From the NCBI GenBank assembly GCA_012974475.1, contig JAAXQD010000160.1, positions 1 to 30,868 of the forward strand: a DNA stretch of 30,868 nt, given 5' to 3'. The notes below the pieces were generated by a model. It was not told where the DNA came from. It saw only the letters and a list, made by a program, of their open reading frames with translations, and searched no databases. Positions 16,528-25,231 of the stretch are shown piece after piece; within the stretch, counting starts at the first letter, position 1; each line of letters opens with the position of its first letter. The translations under genes and the position numbers were made by a program. This DNA is from Desulfobacterales bacterium. GTDB taxonomy: Bacteria; Desulfobacterota; Desulfobacteria; Desulfobacterales; UBA11574.

Positions 16528-16875
16528 TTACTTGATCTTGATCCAGAGCAATCTGGCCATATCCGGGCCGGGATTTTCCCACTGTGAGGGAATTTCAGCG
16601 GTTAAGTAAATAACATCCCCTGTACGGGCCTGATATACGGACTTTTCCAGTTTCAATTGCAACGTCCCAGATAACACGTAGCCGATTTCTTCTCCCTTGT
16701 GGATGAAAAAATGAGAGGTCAGCGTTTTATTCGGCGAAATTTCAAGAAGATAAGGTTCGGCTTTGGGTTTGAAATCCACCGGTGTCAAAAGCTTTGCATG
16801 AATACTTTCTTCCGGGAAATTCGGCAATTTCATATCCACTGCTTCCCCTGAAGGCATTGAATCCTCACTTTTCAT
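16528..16875 (-). CDS. Small cupin-domain protein resembling the sensor half of XRE-cupin regulators
   Basis: The product is up to 115 aa. ATG 16857 (109 aa) is the better start because AGTGAGGA precedes it. The single cupin_2 domain shows HFFIHKGEEIGYVLSGTLQLKL, VYQARTGDVIYLTAEIPSQWENPG and ARLLWIKIK. In XRE/cupin transcription regulators (PuuR/MppR-like) this domain follows an N-terminal helix-turn-helix and senses a small ligand. Here no helix-turn-helix is present and none can be read upstream in any frame, so it is either a free-standing ligand binder or a decapitated regulator. One expected metal-ligand position (H in SVPH) is replaced by Q in IPSQW. Confidence 0.75.
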   Translation of the reverse strand: MKSEDSMPSGEAVDMKLPNFPEESIHAKLLTPVDFKPKAEPYLLEISPNKTLTSHFFIHKGEEIGYVLSGTLQLKLEKSVYQARTGDVIYLTAEIPSQWENPGPDMARLLWIKIK

Positions 16876-17283
16876 TCAAAAAAATTGAAAAAACGGTGTC
16901 GTTTTGGGGTGATTTATTTCCTTCGAACACCGACTCAACTGACGTTGCCGCATTTGGCAAACCTATTTGTAGCCTTTTGCCCGAGGCCGGTCCCATAATA
17001 GAAGATGCTATAGGGTATATACTATGGAATATGGATTGGTGTCAATTGAAGGCGTGAAAAGTGTCAGGGCAAACGCATTTGATTTCCGTGCAGCGAAGCG
17101 ACGGCGTGTTTCTCGCGCTCCTTTGCGAAGGGCTAGTGGGCAAAAAATTCAAAAATAATTTGCCGGAAGGTTTTGTCTGACCTTACATAGGGTCTTTTTC
17201 CATTTTGCAAAACAGACACCATTTCCCTATCTACCTGATTTTTCAATAACCCGCGATGTTACGCCTTGATGTCTTGCCGAAAA
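16876..17283. other. Intergenic region between the cupin and aminotransferase genes
   Basis: About 400 bases without a supported gene. The + strand frame at 16782-17057 largely mirrors the cupin gene and has no recognised content. The region should hold divergent promoters; the AT-rich GGTATATACTATGG around 17017-17032 is a possible promoter element, not assignable by eye. Confidence 0.35.
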
Positions 17284-17320
17284 CGTTTTATAGAAACAAA
17301 AAACGGTTTCGTATAAAACG
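17284..17320 (+). promoter_or_regulatory. Long hairpin directly before the aminotransferase start
   Basis: CGTTTTATAGAAAC (17284-17297) pairs with GTTTCGTATAAAACG (17306-17320) with a single bulged base, around an A-rich loop of about 8 bases. The ribosome-site candidate GGAAGTGAG begins at its 3' edge, so the hairpin could control translation or be a protein operator. It lacks a U-tract, so it is not a typical terminator. Confidence 0.55.
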
Positions 17321-17323
17321 GAA

Positions 17324-18481
17324 GTGAGTAGAAAAACCATGAAAATAGAATCAAAGCTCCCGGATGTCGGTGTTAGCATTTTCACAATTATGTCGAAGCT
17401 GGCCAACGATCATCAGGCCATAAATCTTTCCCAGGGCTTTCCCGATTTTGATGTTCATCCGGATCTATTGGCACTGGTAGACAAGTATATGCGCTCGGGA
17501 CACAATCAATATGCGCCGATGCAAGGTGTGGCGGCCCTGCGCCAGCGGATTGCGGAAAAAGTACTGGCGCTGTATAATGCCAGTTACGATCCTGAATCTG
17601 AGATAACCGTGACTTCCGGCGGTACAGAGGCATTATTTGCAGCCATAAGCGCTGTTGTCCAACAAGGTGATGAAGTTATCGTTCTTGAACCTGCCTTCGA
17701 CTCGTATGTGCCGGTCATCCAATTGAACGGCGGTATTCCCGTATATGTAGCCTACAAGTTCCCGGATTACCGAATTGACTGGGATGATGTCAGGAACGCC
17801 CTGTCTCCCAAAACTAGGCTCATTATTCTGAATTCACCTCACAATCCCACCGGCGCTGTATTTACGGAAACAGACATATCAGCACTTAAAAATATTTTGC
17901 TGGATACGGATGTGCTGCTTTTAAGTGATGAAGTTTATGAACATATTATTTTTGATGGCCTTCGACATGAAAGCATTTCGCGCTATCCGGAGCTTATGGA
18001 AAGAAGCTTTGTTGTCAGTTCGTTCGGGAAAACTTATCACACCACCGGATGGAAGATCGGATATTGTCTGGCACCGGCACCACTGTCTAAAGAATTTCAA
18101 AGGGTGCACCAATTTTTGACATTTGCCTCGAATACCCCCATACAGTACGCGTATGCGGAATTCATGAAGAACAAGGATATTTATCTGGATCTTTCGGAAT
18201 TTTATCAGCAGAAGAGAGATAAATTTCTGTCGCTCATCGAAAATTCACGATTTAAAGCCATGCCCTGCCACGGCACTTATTTTCAGATGGTGGATTATTC
18301 GTCAATTTCCCATGAGTCTGATGTCGAATTTTCTAAACGGCTGACCATAGAGCATGGTGTGGCATCCATTCCACCTTCGGTGTTTTATCACCATCGAGTT
18401 GATCATAAAGTATTGCGATTCTGTTTTGCAAAAAAAGATGAAACCCTTGAGAAAGCTGCGGAGAGGTTGTGTAAAATTTAA
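17324..18481 (+). CDS. ybdL: YbdL-type methionine aminotransferase (PLP fold type I)
   Basis: The frame gives 385 aa from GTG 17324 or 380 aa from ATG 17339; the latter fits the ribosome site GGAAGTGAG better. It closely follows E. coli YbdL: SKLPDVGVSIFTIMSKLANDHQ, INLSQGFPDFD, NQYAPMQGV, TVTSGGTEALFAAI (phosphate-binding region), LNSPHNPTG, SDEVYEHI and the PLP lysine in SSFGKTYHTTGWKIGY (K236 from the GTG), ending VLRFCFAKKDETL. YbdL prefers methionine, histidine and phenylalanine with keto-acid acceptors and is linked to methionine salvage. The gene is alone on the + strand between - strand genes. Confidence 0.9.
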   Translation: MSRKTMKIESKLPDVGVSIFTIMSKLANDHQAINLSQGFPDFDVHPDLLALVDKYMRSGHNQYAPMQGVAALRQRIAEKVLALYNASYDPESEITVTSGGTEALFAAISAVVQQGDEVIVLEPAFDSYVPVIQLNGGIPVYVAYKFPDYRIDWDDVRNALSPKTRLIILNSPHNPTGAVFTETDISALKNILLDTDVLLLSDEVYEHIIFDGLRHESISRYPELMERSFVVSSFGKTYHTTGWKIGYCLAPAPLSKEFQRVHQFLTFASNTPIQYAYAEFMKNKDIYLDLSEFYQQKRDKFLSLIENSRFKAMPCHGTYFQMVDYSSISHESDVEFSKRLTIEHGVASIPPSVFYHHRVDHKVLRFCFAKKDETLEKAAERLCKI

Positions 18482-18504
18482 AGTCAACCCTGATCCGGAG
18501 ATCA

Positions 18505-18846
18505 TCACCCCAATTCCCATTCAATTTTATCGAAGATATCCTCCATCTGATACAGTGCCTTGTCGGCTTTGGCCAAGTCCCAATCCGCAATATTCGCTTC
18601 GACGTCCTTGTGAAGCTTACGGAGTTTGTCCTGGTGCTTGAGCAAAATCTTTCGAAAAGGCGGATTTCCTTCCAGGTCGTAAAGGAGCTTGTCCAGTTTT
18701 CCGACGATGTCAAAGAAGGAGGGCTCTTTTTCTAACCCTGCTTGATTAAGATGGCCTAACCCACTGGAAATATGAGGATAGGCCGACGCCATATCTTGTT
18801 TATAGTAGGGCGTAACGCGGACTTCCAGTTGCATAAATTTGCTCAT
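18505..18846 (-). CDS. Hypothetical 113-aa helical protein
   Basis: I do not recognise this family. ATG 18846 is well supported by GAAAGGAGAAC. The protein is soluble, without signal peptide or cysteine. Its C-terminal 70 residues are highly charged and probably form helical hairpins or a coiled coil (FDIVGKLDKLLYDLEGNPPFRKILLKHQDKLRKLHKDVEANI). It lies downstream of the DUF2959/LemA remnant on the same strand and converges with the aminotransferase gene, whose end is only about 25 bases away. Confidence 0.65.
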   Translation of the reverse strand: MSKFMQLEVRVTPYYKQDMASAYPHISSGLGHLNQAGLEKEPSFFDIVGKLDKLLYDLEGNPPFRKILLKHQDKLRKLHKDVEANIADWDLAKADKALYQMEDIFDKIEWELG

Positions 18847-18915
18847 GTGCTTTGTTCTCCTTTCGGTCTCCTAAAAAAATAAAACAGCTTCTATCCAAAA
18901 TCTCTAAAAGTCCTC

Positions 18916-19153
18916 TCAAAAATACACCCGACGCCCAATTGCGCGAATCAAATTGGGAATCAAGTTAAAACAGCGCTTCAGCGCAACATCGATCCCACTC
19001 CATGCTTCCTCGGTCCACAAGAATATCGCGTTTATGAATACCCACCTTTTCCATTGCATCAGAATATGCCTTGGAGCATCCCCCGAAAAAAGGAAGCGAT
19101 AAGATAGCAACCAGAAACCACCAACCCGGAATTATGGTTGTTTTTTTTCCCAC
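18916..19153 (-). pseudogene. Frameshifted DUF2959/LemA hybrid remnant
   Basis: GTG 19153 behind AGGAGGAAATT opens a lipoprotein-like frame (WWFLVAILSLPFFGGC). It then reads SKAYSDAMEKVGIHKRDILVDR, the conserved start of DUF2959 lipoproteins, and stops after 62 codons with unrelated residues. Shifted by one base after the VD codons, the DNA instead reads EEAWSGIDVALKRCFNLIPN, the hallmark of LemA proteins (DEAWSDIDVQLKRRxDLIPNL), then diverges and stops at 18916. It therefore looks like a deletion that fused a DUF2959 head to a LemA fragment at a shared EEA-like sequence, with a frameshift. The 62-residue product could still be made because the ribosome site and lipobox are intact. Confidence 0.6.
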
Positions 19154-19184
19154 AATTTCCTCCTAATGTGACCCTAAATTTTAA

Positions 19185-19628
19185 TTATCGCTTAACGACC
19201 AGCACCGGTTTTTTGCATTTTCGTATGATATTTTCTGACACGGAGCCGAGGAGCATTTCTTCTATATTGCTCTTTCCATGTGAGCCGATGACGATGATGG
19301 AGATGTCTTCCTTTTGCTCGGCGCTTAATATTTCCTTAATAGGACTCCCGAGTTTTACTCTGGACAAAACCTTGAAGCCCCACTCTTTCAATTTGCCTTC
19401 AATTTCTTTCAATTCTCGTGTGGCTTCATCTTTTAGCTTCTGTTCAAGGTTTCCATCAGGGCTGCTTTCATCAAAAAGATAGAGATAACTGAACTGGACA
19501 TCCCTTTTATCGATTACATGAAGCACAAAAATTTCTTCCACGCCACTTTTTTTTAATTGCTTCAAATAGCTCAAGGCGTTTTTCGATACGTCTGAAAAGT
19601 CTGTTGGATACAGGATTTTTCTGAACAT
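19185..19628 (-). CDS. Universal stress protein, UspA family
   Basis: The 147-aa protein starts at ATG 19628 behind AAGGAG. It has the Usp fold signatures: KILYPTDFSDVSKNALSYL at the N-terminus, EIFVLHVID, and the ATP-binding loop GSHGKSNIEEMLLGSVSENI (G-x2-G-x9-GS), followed by the closing strand KPVLVVKR. The glycine loop suggests an ATP-binding type. It is the last gene of the block that starts with citrate synthase and the ATP-grasp genes; about 90 bases separate it from the latter, so co-transcription is possible but not shown. Confidence 0.9.
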   Translation of the reverse strand: MFRKILYPTDFSDVSKNALSYLKQLKKSGVEEIFVLHVIDKRDVQFSYLYLFDESSPDGNLEQKLKDEATRELKEIEGKLKEWGFKVLSRVKLGSPIKEILSAEQKEDISIIVIGSHGKSNIEEMLLGSVSENIIRKCKKPVLVVKR

Positions 19629-19719
19629 CGTTGTACTCCTTGCTTTATACGAACTTGTTGGTATTCAGGTAACGGCCGGCGACCCGCATGGGATGATTCA
19701 TGAAACCCGGGTTCCCAAC

Positions 19720-21330
19720 CTATCCGCGGTGCTTGTTTTCGAACGTCTGGGTGGCGTAGTAATTTAAGCAGTCCCGGAACCAGTCCCGCATATTTCCCAC
19801 GAAGTCGGACCATCGCGTGCCCAGGGCCTGTCCTCTGGCGGTGTCAGCGTTGCCTTCTCCTATTTTTCCGTCGATAGGTGCGATGTCCAACTGACATCGC
19901 ACCGGGATTCGGCGGCGCAATTCTGGTTTCTGGGTCGCCACCAGGACTGAAGCGGCAAGGCCGCCTTTTTTTAGAAGGTCCAGGAAACCAGTGCGCCCCC
20001 CCACCGTGTTGACCATGGCTTCTTTGATAGGCGTTAGTCGAACCGACTCGAGAACTCCGGTATGCTTGTTGGAAATGTTGTCGGAACCGACGTAACTGAC
20101 CCCCTCTTCGGTCAGCGCCAACTGAAAAATCCTGGCGTATATGGATTCTAGCTGGATGCTCCGGCGAGTGAGGCGGTAGTGTGCCCTAAGTCCCCACGCC
20201 CCGAAGTCGATATACTCGCAAAAGACCGGATCATACCGCTTGGAAAAGTGTGCTTCGTAGCGCCTGACCGCCGCTTCAAGTTTTGCATGCATGCTTTTAC
20301 GGTCAAGGCTTCTCTGTTCAGCCCCGGCTGTTTGTAGGGCTGCCGTCTTTAAAAGATGCTGTCTGAGTGCTTCCCGGTCGTCGCCGGTGCCATAGCGATC
20401 TCTTAACGTTTCCAAAGTTACCCACATGTACTGTTTGCTATAGTATGGGTCGGATGAGAACAAGGAGAAGATCCACAAAAGCTCGTCGAGCCGGTGGTCG
20501 TCCCGGGGGCCGACATCCATGTGTATGGGATGAACTTCCAACGCATCGCCGGTGACCTTGGAAAGGTCGGGGACGAAATATCCTCTGTTTGTCCGGGAAA
20601 TCCGGAACCCGCCGACGCCGCTTCCCCCTGTGACCGGTTTCACAAAGAAGCGGCGCGTATTCCAATCTTGGGAAAATTTGTCCACATTGTCCAAAATGGT
20701 CGAAACCACTTGAGACGTGTTCATTTGCGATGCAGGCACCGTTACATACCGAGCCAGGAGACCTTCCTGCCCCGCATCTTGAAGCATTTGGTAAGTTTTC
20801 CCCTTGTTGGAGAATATGGATCCCGGAGCCGTGACCCGACCGGGCAGGACAATAGCCCCCATACCCTCAAGAAGGTCCAGAACTTCAATGTTGTATGCGC
20901 CGGAATCGACACACTCACTGATAACCAGGGTAGACTTTGGGTTCTTGTCGACCGCCGCCAACAACTCTTCTTTGGTATTCACCAGGTGGCAACGGGCCTT
21001 AATGCCCAGCCGTTTGACTTCATCCTTAAGTACCCGAAAGGATTCGGGACCGGTGGGCAGACGGTCGTTGGAGGCATCAATCAAGACGATGGTGTCGGGA
21101 AAATGGGCGGCTTTCGGAAGATCCAGGGCGTATTTTGAAAGTTCTTCGTCTGATTGTGACCGCTCGTTGAACGAAGCGATAAGTTCTGCGCCAAGTTTTC
21201 CGGGTTCGCTGTCAAACCCAAGGGCGTGAAGATAAAAGGGTGCCTCATTTACAGGCCCTTCATGGCCCAGCGTGTACAACTCGACAAAACGTTTTTCAAT
21301 ATCGTAGGTTTCCATGGAAAATTGTTTCAT
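19720..21330 (-). CDS. Second ATP-grasp-like ligase of the DUF1704 cluster
   Basis: The 536-aa soluble protein has a Rossmann-like front (DTIVLIDASNDRLPTGPESF, LVISECVDSGAYNIEVLDLL). It then has an ATP-grasp-like core with a nucleotide-binding strand and glycine loop (RRFFVKPVTGGSGVGGFRIS, residues 226-245). A domain with YDPVFCEYIDFGAWGLRAHYRLT follows. The glycine-rich loop and neighbourhood indicate an ATP-dependent carboxylate-amine ligase, but the metal-binding E/N motif seen in the partner gene is not obvious, so it may be a divergent or partly inactive member. ATG 21330 overlaps the stop of the upstream ATP-grasp gene by four bases, showing translational coupling and suggesting a joint product or complex. 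The substrate is unknown. Confidence 0.65.
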   Translation of the reverse strand: MKQFSMETYDIEKRFVELYTLGHEGPVNEAPFYLHALGFDSEPGKLGAELIASFNERSQSDEELSKYALDLPKAAHFPDTIVLIDASNDRLPTGPESFRVLKDEVKRLGIKARCHLVNTKEELLAAVDKNPKSTLVISECVDSGAYNIEVLDLLEGMGAIVLPGRVTAPGSIFSNKGKTYQMLQDAGQEGLLARYVTVPASQMNTSQVVSTILDNVDKFSQDWNTRRFFVKPVTGGSGVGGFRISRTNRGYFVPDLSKVTGDALEVHPIHMDVGPRDDHRLDELLWIFSLFSSDPYYSKQYMWVTLETLRDRYGTGDDREALRQHLLKTAALQTAGAEQRSLDRKSMHAKLEAAVRRYEAHFSKRYDPVFCEYIDFGAWGLRAHYRLTRRSIQLESIYARIFQLALTEEGVSYVGSDNISNKHTGVLESVRLTPIKEAMVNTVGGRTGFLDLLKKGGLAASVLVATQKPELRRRIPVRCQLDIAPIDGKIGEGNADTARGQALGTRWSDFVGNMRDWFRDCLNYYATQTFENKHRG

Positions 21331-22754
21331 TTACTACCTCCATTGATGGGAGTCATTCTGCAGCGACGCTGAAGAGCCTCTACAAAAGCCGTGGCATAGG
21401 ACTCGAGTTGTTGTAAGTTGCTGTCAAGAACATTTTCGCTTGTTTGTATCATGGCAAAACGGGCTTCCTGGCAAATTTCCGTCTTCCTTTGAGGAAGATT
21501 CCCCAGGATGCACCATTCCTTGGGGCTTTTGAGGTCACGGTAGGTGGTACCACTTCGGACCCGTTGGATGGTGTCGTCCGTGAGGATGTGGACCCCCCCT
21601 TTTAGATCGTGTTCGAGGCGGCAGGGTTTGTCACCCAAGGCGTGAACAATCAAGTGGGCGCCGGTGTAGGGGGTCCGGTACGCCGCTTTCAAATTTTCTA
21701 AAAACGTTTGGGAAAACGCTTCCATGAGACCCATGAACTGCATCACGTGCAGCGCTGCCAGCGGCACTTCTCCCCTGTCCGCTTGCAGCAATGAAAGAAG
21801 CATGGTGGATCCTTGAAACCTCGGATTTATCTCCAGGGCCAGAACCTGATCACCGTAAAGGAGAAAATCCATGCCGAAAAGTCCAAGAAAGCCTTTGCTG
21901 CCCATGAAAAGTCCGATCTTCTCCATGATGGTGCAGATTTCTTCTCTGATGGATTTCGATACCATACCGGCCGCTGAAAAATCGTTTCCACAGTAAATTT
22001 CAGCTCGACTTGTGCAACCGGGGATGCCGACAACCTGAACCGACGGGCACACAGCAATTGAACGCAACCCTTCACGGGTTCTTAAAACAATGCAATGTCC
22101 GTTTAAAGACGGCACCGGCAAGTACTTGGATAGTTTTACGCGTTGGTCGGATCCAAATACATCCCGGACCCTGTCGAAATCGGCTTCATCATTTACAAAG
22201 TAGGTGTTTTCTCCGGAAGAGCCCACCGGGGGCTGCACGACGAACGGGCCGTCTAAGACGTCGCTGGCCTTGACAAACGTTGTTTCATCCAGCCGGCATA
22301 CAAACGTGGCTGGGGTCTTTACACCCAACTTGGAAAACAGTTCCAGTTGCCGCAATTTGTCGTCAAACAGGTCTTTAAGCCTCAAGGGGGGCGCCAATAC
22401 GCGAAAACGTCTGTCTTTTTCTAGAACTTCAAGGGAACGGTAGCAGACCGTATTGATGGGTGTATTTACACCGTCAATGTATGTTTCAATCCGTTTCCGC
22501 GTGGGCGCTTCCCACAATTTTTCAAGATCCAGATTTCCCCAGTTTTCCCGCTTCCCGAGGTCTCTTTCAACAGAAAACAGGGACTCTGCTGCCCATAGTC
22601 TGGAATACGCCTCACCAAAGTCACAACAGAATCCAGCATCTACGGGAATAAAGTCGAGTACTGAAAATGCATCGATTCCCCTTTGCCCCACCCAAGCCCA
22701 GGATCCCCGGCTCTTACTTAGGGCATTTTTAAGTTGGAACAGATTCTTTATCAT
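21327..22754 (-). CDS. ATP-grasp ligase of the DUF1704 cluster
   Basis: The 475-aa soluble protein is an ATP-grasp enzyme. LKDLFDDKLRQLELFSKLGVKTPAT (127-151) is the usual lead-in helix. GPFVVQPPVGSSGENTYFV (169-187) is the phosphate-binding strand and glycine loop. FLGLFGMDFLLYGDQVLALEINPRFQGST (289-317) carries the Mg-binding residues E308 and N310. Such enzymes activate a carboxylate as acyl phosphate and join it to an amine or thiol. The first 110 residues are not recognised. Its start lies 26 bases inside the preceding DUF1704 gene and its end overlaps the next ligase gene, so the three are one translational unit. Confidence 0.8.
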   Translation of the reverse strand: MIKNLFQLKNALSKSRGSWAWVGQRGIDAFSVLDFIPVDAGFCCDFGEAYSRLWAAESLFSVERDLGKRENWGNLDLEKLWEAPTRKRIETYIDGVNTPINTVCYRSLEVLEKDRRFRVLAPPLRLKDLFDDKLRQLELFSKLGVKTPATFVCRLDETTFVKASDVLDGPFVVQPPVGSSGENTYFVNDEADFDRVRDVFGSDQRVKLSKYLPVPSLNGHCIVLRTREGLRSIAVCPSVQVVGIPGCTSRAEIYCGNDFSAAGMVSKSIREEICTIMEKIGLFMGSKGFLGLFGMDFLLYGDQVLALEINPRFQGSTMLLSLLQADRGEVPLAALHVMQFMGLMEAFSQTFLENLKAAYRTPYTGAHLIVHALGDKPCRLEHDLKGGVHILTDDTIQRVRSGTTYRDLKSPKEWCILGNLPQRKTEICQEARFAMIQTSENVLDSNLQQLESYATAFVEALQRRCRMTPINGGSK

Positions 22755-23835
22755 CGTTCATTTCCGCTGGAAAAACCCATTTCGAGGTATCCACAAGGCC
22801 GTTTTGCACCAGACGATCGATTACTTTTGCCTGCCTGAAAGCTATTTTTCCGCCCATAAGCATTTTAAGATTGCCCCTTTCGTGACAGTACGACTGAACT
22901 TTTGTGGGTCCGGTGAAGTAATGAAATTCTTTTGTGAGCGCGCCTGAACGGGAGGTGTCGGTCAGTCCTCGCTTTACCCGCTCCACAATGGTATAGGCTA
23001 TTTCTTCATCGAAATAGACCCGGAGTTCTTCGAAAACTTCTGCAAAACCGGCTGAGAGCGATAGGTATACCGCAAGACAGCGCCCTGCGTAAATTTTCTC
23101 CTGAAAGGGGTAGAGGTGTCCGGATTGGCGTTCAAAGTAAACTGCAAGTCCTTCTTCGGCTTCCCTGTATCCTGTCGTGCCCATGGAGAAGATGCCCCAG
23201 GGGAATTGAGAGCCATTGTGAATGCGGACTGCGTGAACATCGATCTCATGTACCAGGAGGCGTTTTACTTCCTGGGGCGCAAAAAGGGCGTTCCGGTTAA
23301 GATGGATGGTGCAAGAAACGCTGTCTACCGAAATCTTGGTCGCCATGGAAGAGACCAGCTTTATATTCATGGAAATCCCGATTTTTTTCAGGCGCGTCTC
23401 GAGCAACTCTGCAAATTCCTTTGCCGAACAGTTTCTTTCAGGGGGGGTAACATCCGACAGTTCCTCGAGAACATTGCGAGACTGCCGGGCGTCTTCAGCG
23501 GTTGGCGCACCAAAGATTTCAATGGCAAAACCTGTAAAACCGTTCTTTCCCACTGCAGCGAACATATTTCTCATCATGTCCAGTTCGCGCTGCTTTTCAT
23601 GATAGATTTCAACCACTTCATCCGGAGCATCCATGGATTCAAGAGAGAAGACCGGCTCGAAGTTGTTCCATTGTGACAGGGTATTTTCATACTTGAACAC
23701 AGGAGATTTTTCCCGGCGAGGGCAACGAGGATGCAGAAAGGCTTTTCTCTCTTCAAACAAATTTGCCGGCTTCACGACCGGACCCAAGGCGAGATGTTCC
23801 AGCAAGCTTCTGAGTTTCGTATCTATGGCATTCAT
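22729..23835 (-). CDS. DUF1704 (QEGLA-motif, MATCAP-like) putative metallopeptidase
   Basis: The 368-aa protein matches the DUF1704 family, often labelled 'flavohemoglobin expression-modulating QEGLA motif protein'. The diagnostic elements are HEIDVH at 196-201 (HExxxH zinc site) and EEGLAVYFE at 227-235 (the QEGLA motif, third ligand region), with INRNALF-like and FAEVFEELRVYFDEEIAYTIVERVKRGL segments. Eukaryotic relatives (MATCAP) are tubulin tyrosine carboxypeptidases with the same HExxxH motif, so carboxypeptidase or amidase activity is a reasonable inference, not shown. There is no signal peptide. It is the first gene of the ATP-grasp unit and overlaps the next gene by 26 bases. Confidence 0.82.
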   Translation of the reverse strand: MNAIDTKLRSLLEHLALGPVVKPANLFEERKAFLHPRCPRREKSPVFKYENTLSQWNNFEPVFSLESMDAPDEVVEIYHEKQRELDMMRNMFAAVGKNGFTGFAIEIFGAPTAEDARQSRNVLEELSDVTPPERNCSAKEFAELLETRLKKIGISMNIKLVSSMATKISVDSVSCTIHLNRNALFAPQEVKRLLVHEIDVHAVRIHNGSQFPWGIFSMGTTGYREAEEGLAVYFERQSGHLYPFQEKIYAGRCLAVYLSLSAGFAEVFEELRVYFDEEIAYTIVERVKRGLTDTSRSGALTKEFHYFTGPTKVQSYCHERGNLKMLMGGKIAFRQAKVIDRLVQNGLVDTSKWVFPAEMNDDKESVPT

Positions 23836-23950
23836 AAATTATTCCCGACAACTATGCAGACAGCAACTTCACCTCGAATTTTGATCAGTCAGGGTTAATG
23901 CGTCGATCCGTCGATTTTTCCCGATACTCTAAATCGATGCGCCCGCAAGG

Positions 23951-25231
23951 TTAGCGTTCGTCAATGGGAATATATCGGGTCTTTTCGGGTCCAGTATAAA
24001 TCTGGCGGGGTCTTCCCAGTTTCCATTTGGGGTCGTCAACACTTTCTTTCCATTGCGCTATCCAGCCAGGCAGCCTGCCGATTGCGAACATAACGGTAAA
24101 CATGTTGGTGGGGATGCCCATGGCGCGAAGAATAATGCCGCTGTAAAAGTCGACGTTGGGATAAAGATTGTGATCGATGAAATAACTGTCCGTTAGCGCC
24201 GCCTCTTCCAGCTTTTTGGCCAAATCGAGCAAGGGATCGGTGATGTGGAGTTCTTCAAGCAAGCTGTCACACATCTTTTTTAAAATTTTGGCCCGGGGGT
24301 CATAGGACTTGTATACTCTGTGGCCGAAACCCATAAGGCGGAACGGGTCTTTTTTATCTTTGGCCCTGTCAATGGCCCACTGATAATTGCCGCCGTCGTT
24401 TTGAATGTCGGTGAGCATTTCGATAACGGCCTGATTGGCACCGCCATGCAATGGGCCCCATAGGGCGGCAATTCCTGCTGAAATGGCCGCGTAGAGATTG
24501 ACCCTTCCGCTGCCCACCAGCCTCACGGTGGATGTCGAACAGTTCTGCTCATGGTCGGCATGCAGAATCCAGAAAACCTCTAATGCGTTTACCAGAGTTT
24601 CATTGATTTGATACGGCCTCACCGGCGTGTCGAACATCATGTGCAGAAAATTGGCACAGTACTTATAATCGGGACGGGGATAAACGACTTTGTGGCCTCT
24701 GGATATCTTGTATGACATGGCCGCCATGGTACGCACCTTGGAGAGAAGCCGGGTAACAGGGATGTTGATATCTTCTTCAATGGTCTGTAGCTCGGGATAA
24801 AAGCTTCTTAATGCGTTTACCATGCTCGACAGGATACCCATGGGGTGAGAGGCTCTGGGAAAGTTCCGATAGAAATCCTGCATGTCCTCATGCACAAGGG
24901 ACTGGTCATTAAAAAGAAGCGATACTTGATTAAGCTCTTCTTTGACGGGAAGCCTGCCGTTGATTAAAAGATAGGCCGTTTCGATAAAGCTCGAATGTTC
25001 GGCCAGCTGTTCAACCGGAATACCGCGATATCGCAGAATTCCTTTTTCACCGTCCATAAACGTGATGGCGCTGCTGCAGCTGCCGGTGTTGGCATATCCC
25101 GGATCGAGTGTAATTAACCCGGTCATCTGGCGAAGATTCGAAATGTCGATGGCCTTTTCCCCTTCCGAACCGACAACAGTTGGGAACTCATATGTTTTTC
25201 CTTCAAATACAATCTTAACATTTTCAGTCAT
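23951..25231 (-). CDS. gltA: Citrate synthase (type II, GltA-like)
   Basis: The 426-aa protein has the normal length of hexameric bacterial citrate synthases. The N-terminal beta domain carries ITLDPGYANTGSCSSAITFMDGEKGILRYRGIP. The catalytic elements are WGPLHGGANQAV (first His), MGFGHRVYKSYDPRAK (second His) and YPNVDFYSG (Asp). ATG 25231 follows AGAGGTGA. It condenses acetyl-CoA and oxaloacetate in the cytoplasm. Si-type citrate synthase in a sulfate reducer suggests a TCA-cycle route for acetate oxidation or glutamate synthesis. It is 115 bases upstream of the DUF1704 unit; no terminator is evident between them. Confidence 0.95.
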   Translation of the reverse strand: MTENVKIVFEGKTYEFPTVVGSEGEKAIDISNLRQMTGLITLDPGYANTGSCSSAITFMDGEKGILRYRGIPVEQLAEHSSFIETAYLLINGRLPVKEELNQVSLLFNDQSLVHEDMQDFYRNFPRASHPMGILSSMVNALRSFYPELQTIEEDINIPVTRLLSKVRTMAAMSYKISRGHKVVYPRPDYKYCANFLHMMFDTPVRPYQINETLVNALEVFWILHADHEQNCSTSTVRLVGSGRVNLYAAISAGIAALWGPLHGGANQAVIEMLTDIQNDGGNYQWAIDRAKDKKDPFRLMGFGHRVYKSYDPRAKILKKMCDSLLEELHITDPLLDLAKKLEEAALTDSYFIDHNLYPNVDFYSGIILRAMGIPTNMFTVMFAIGRLPGWIAQWKESVDDPKWKLGRPRQIYTGPEKTRYIPIDER

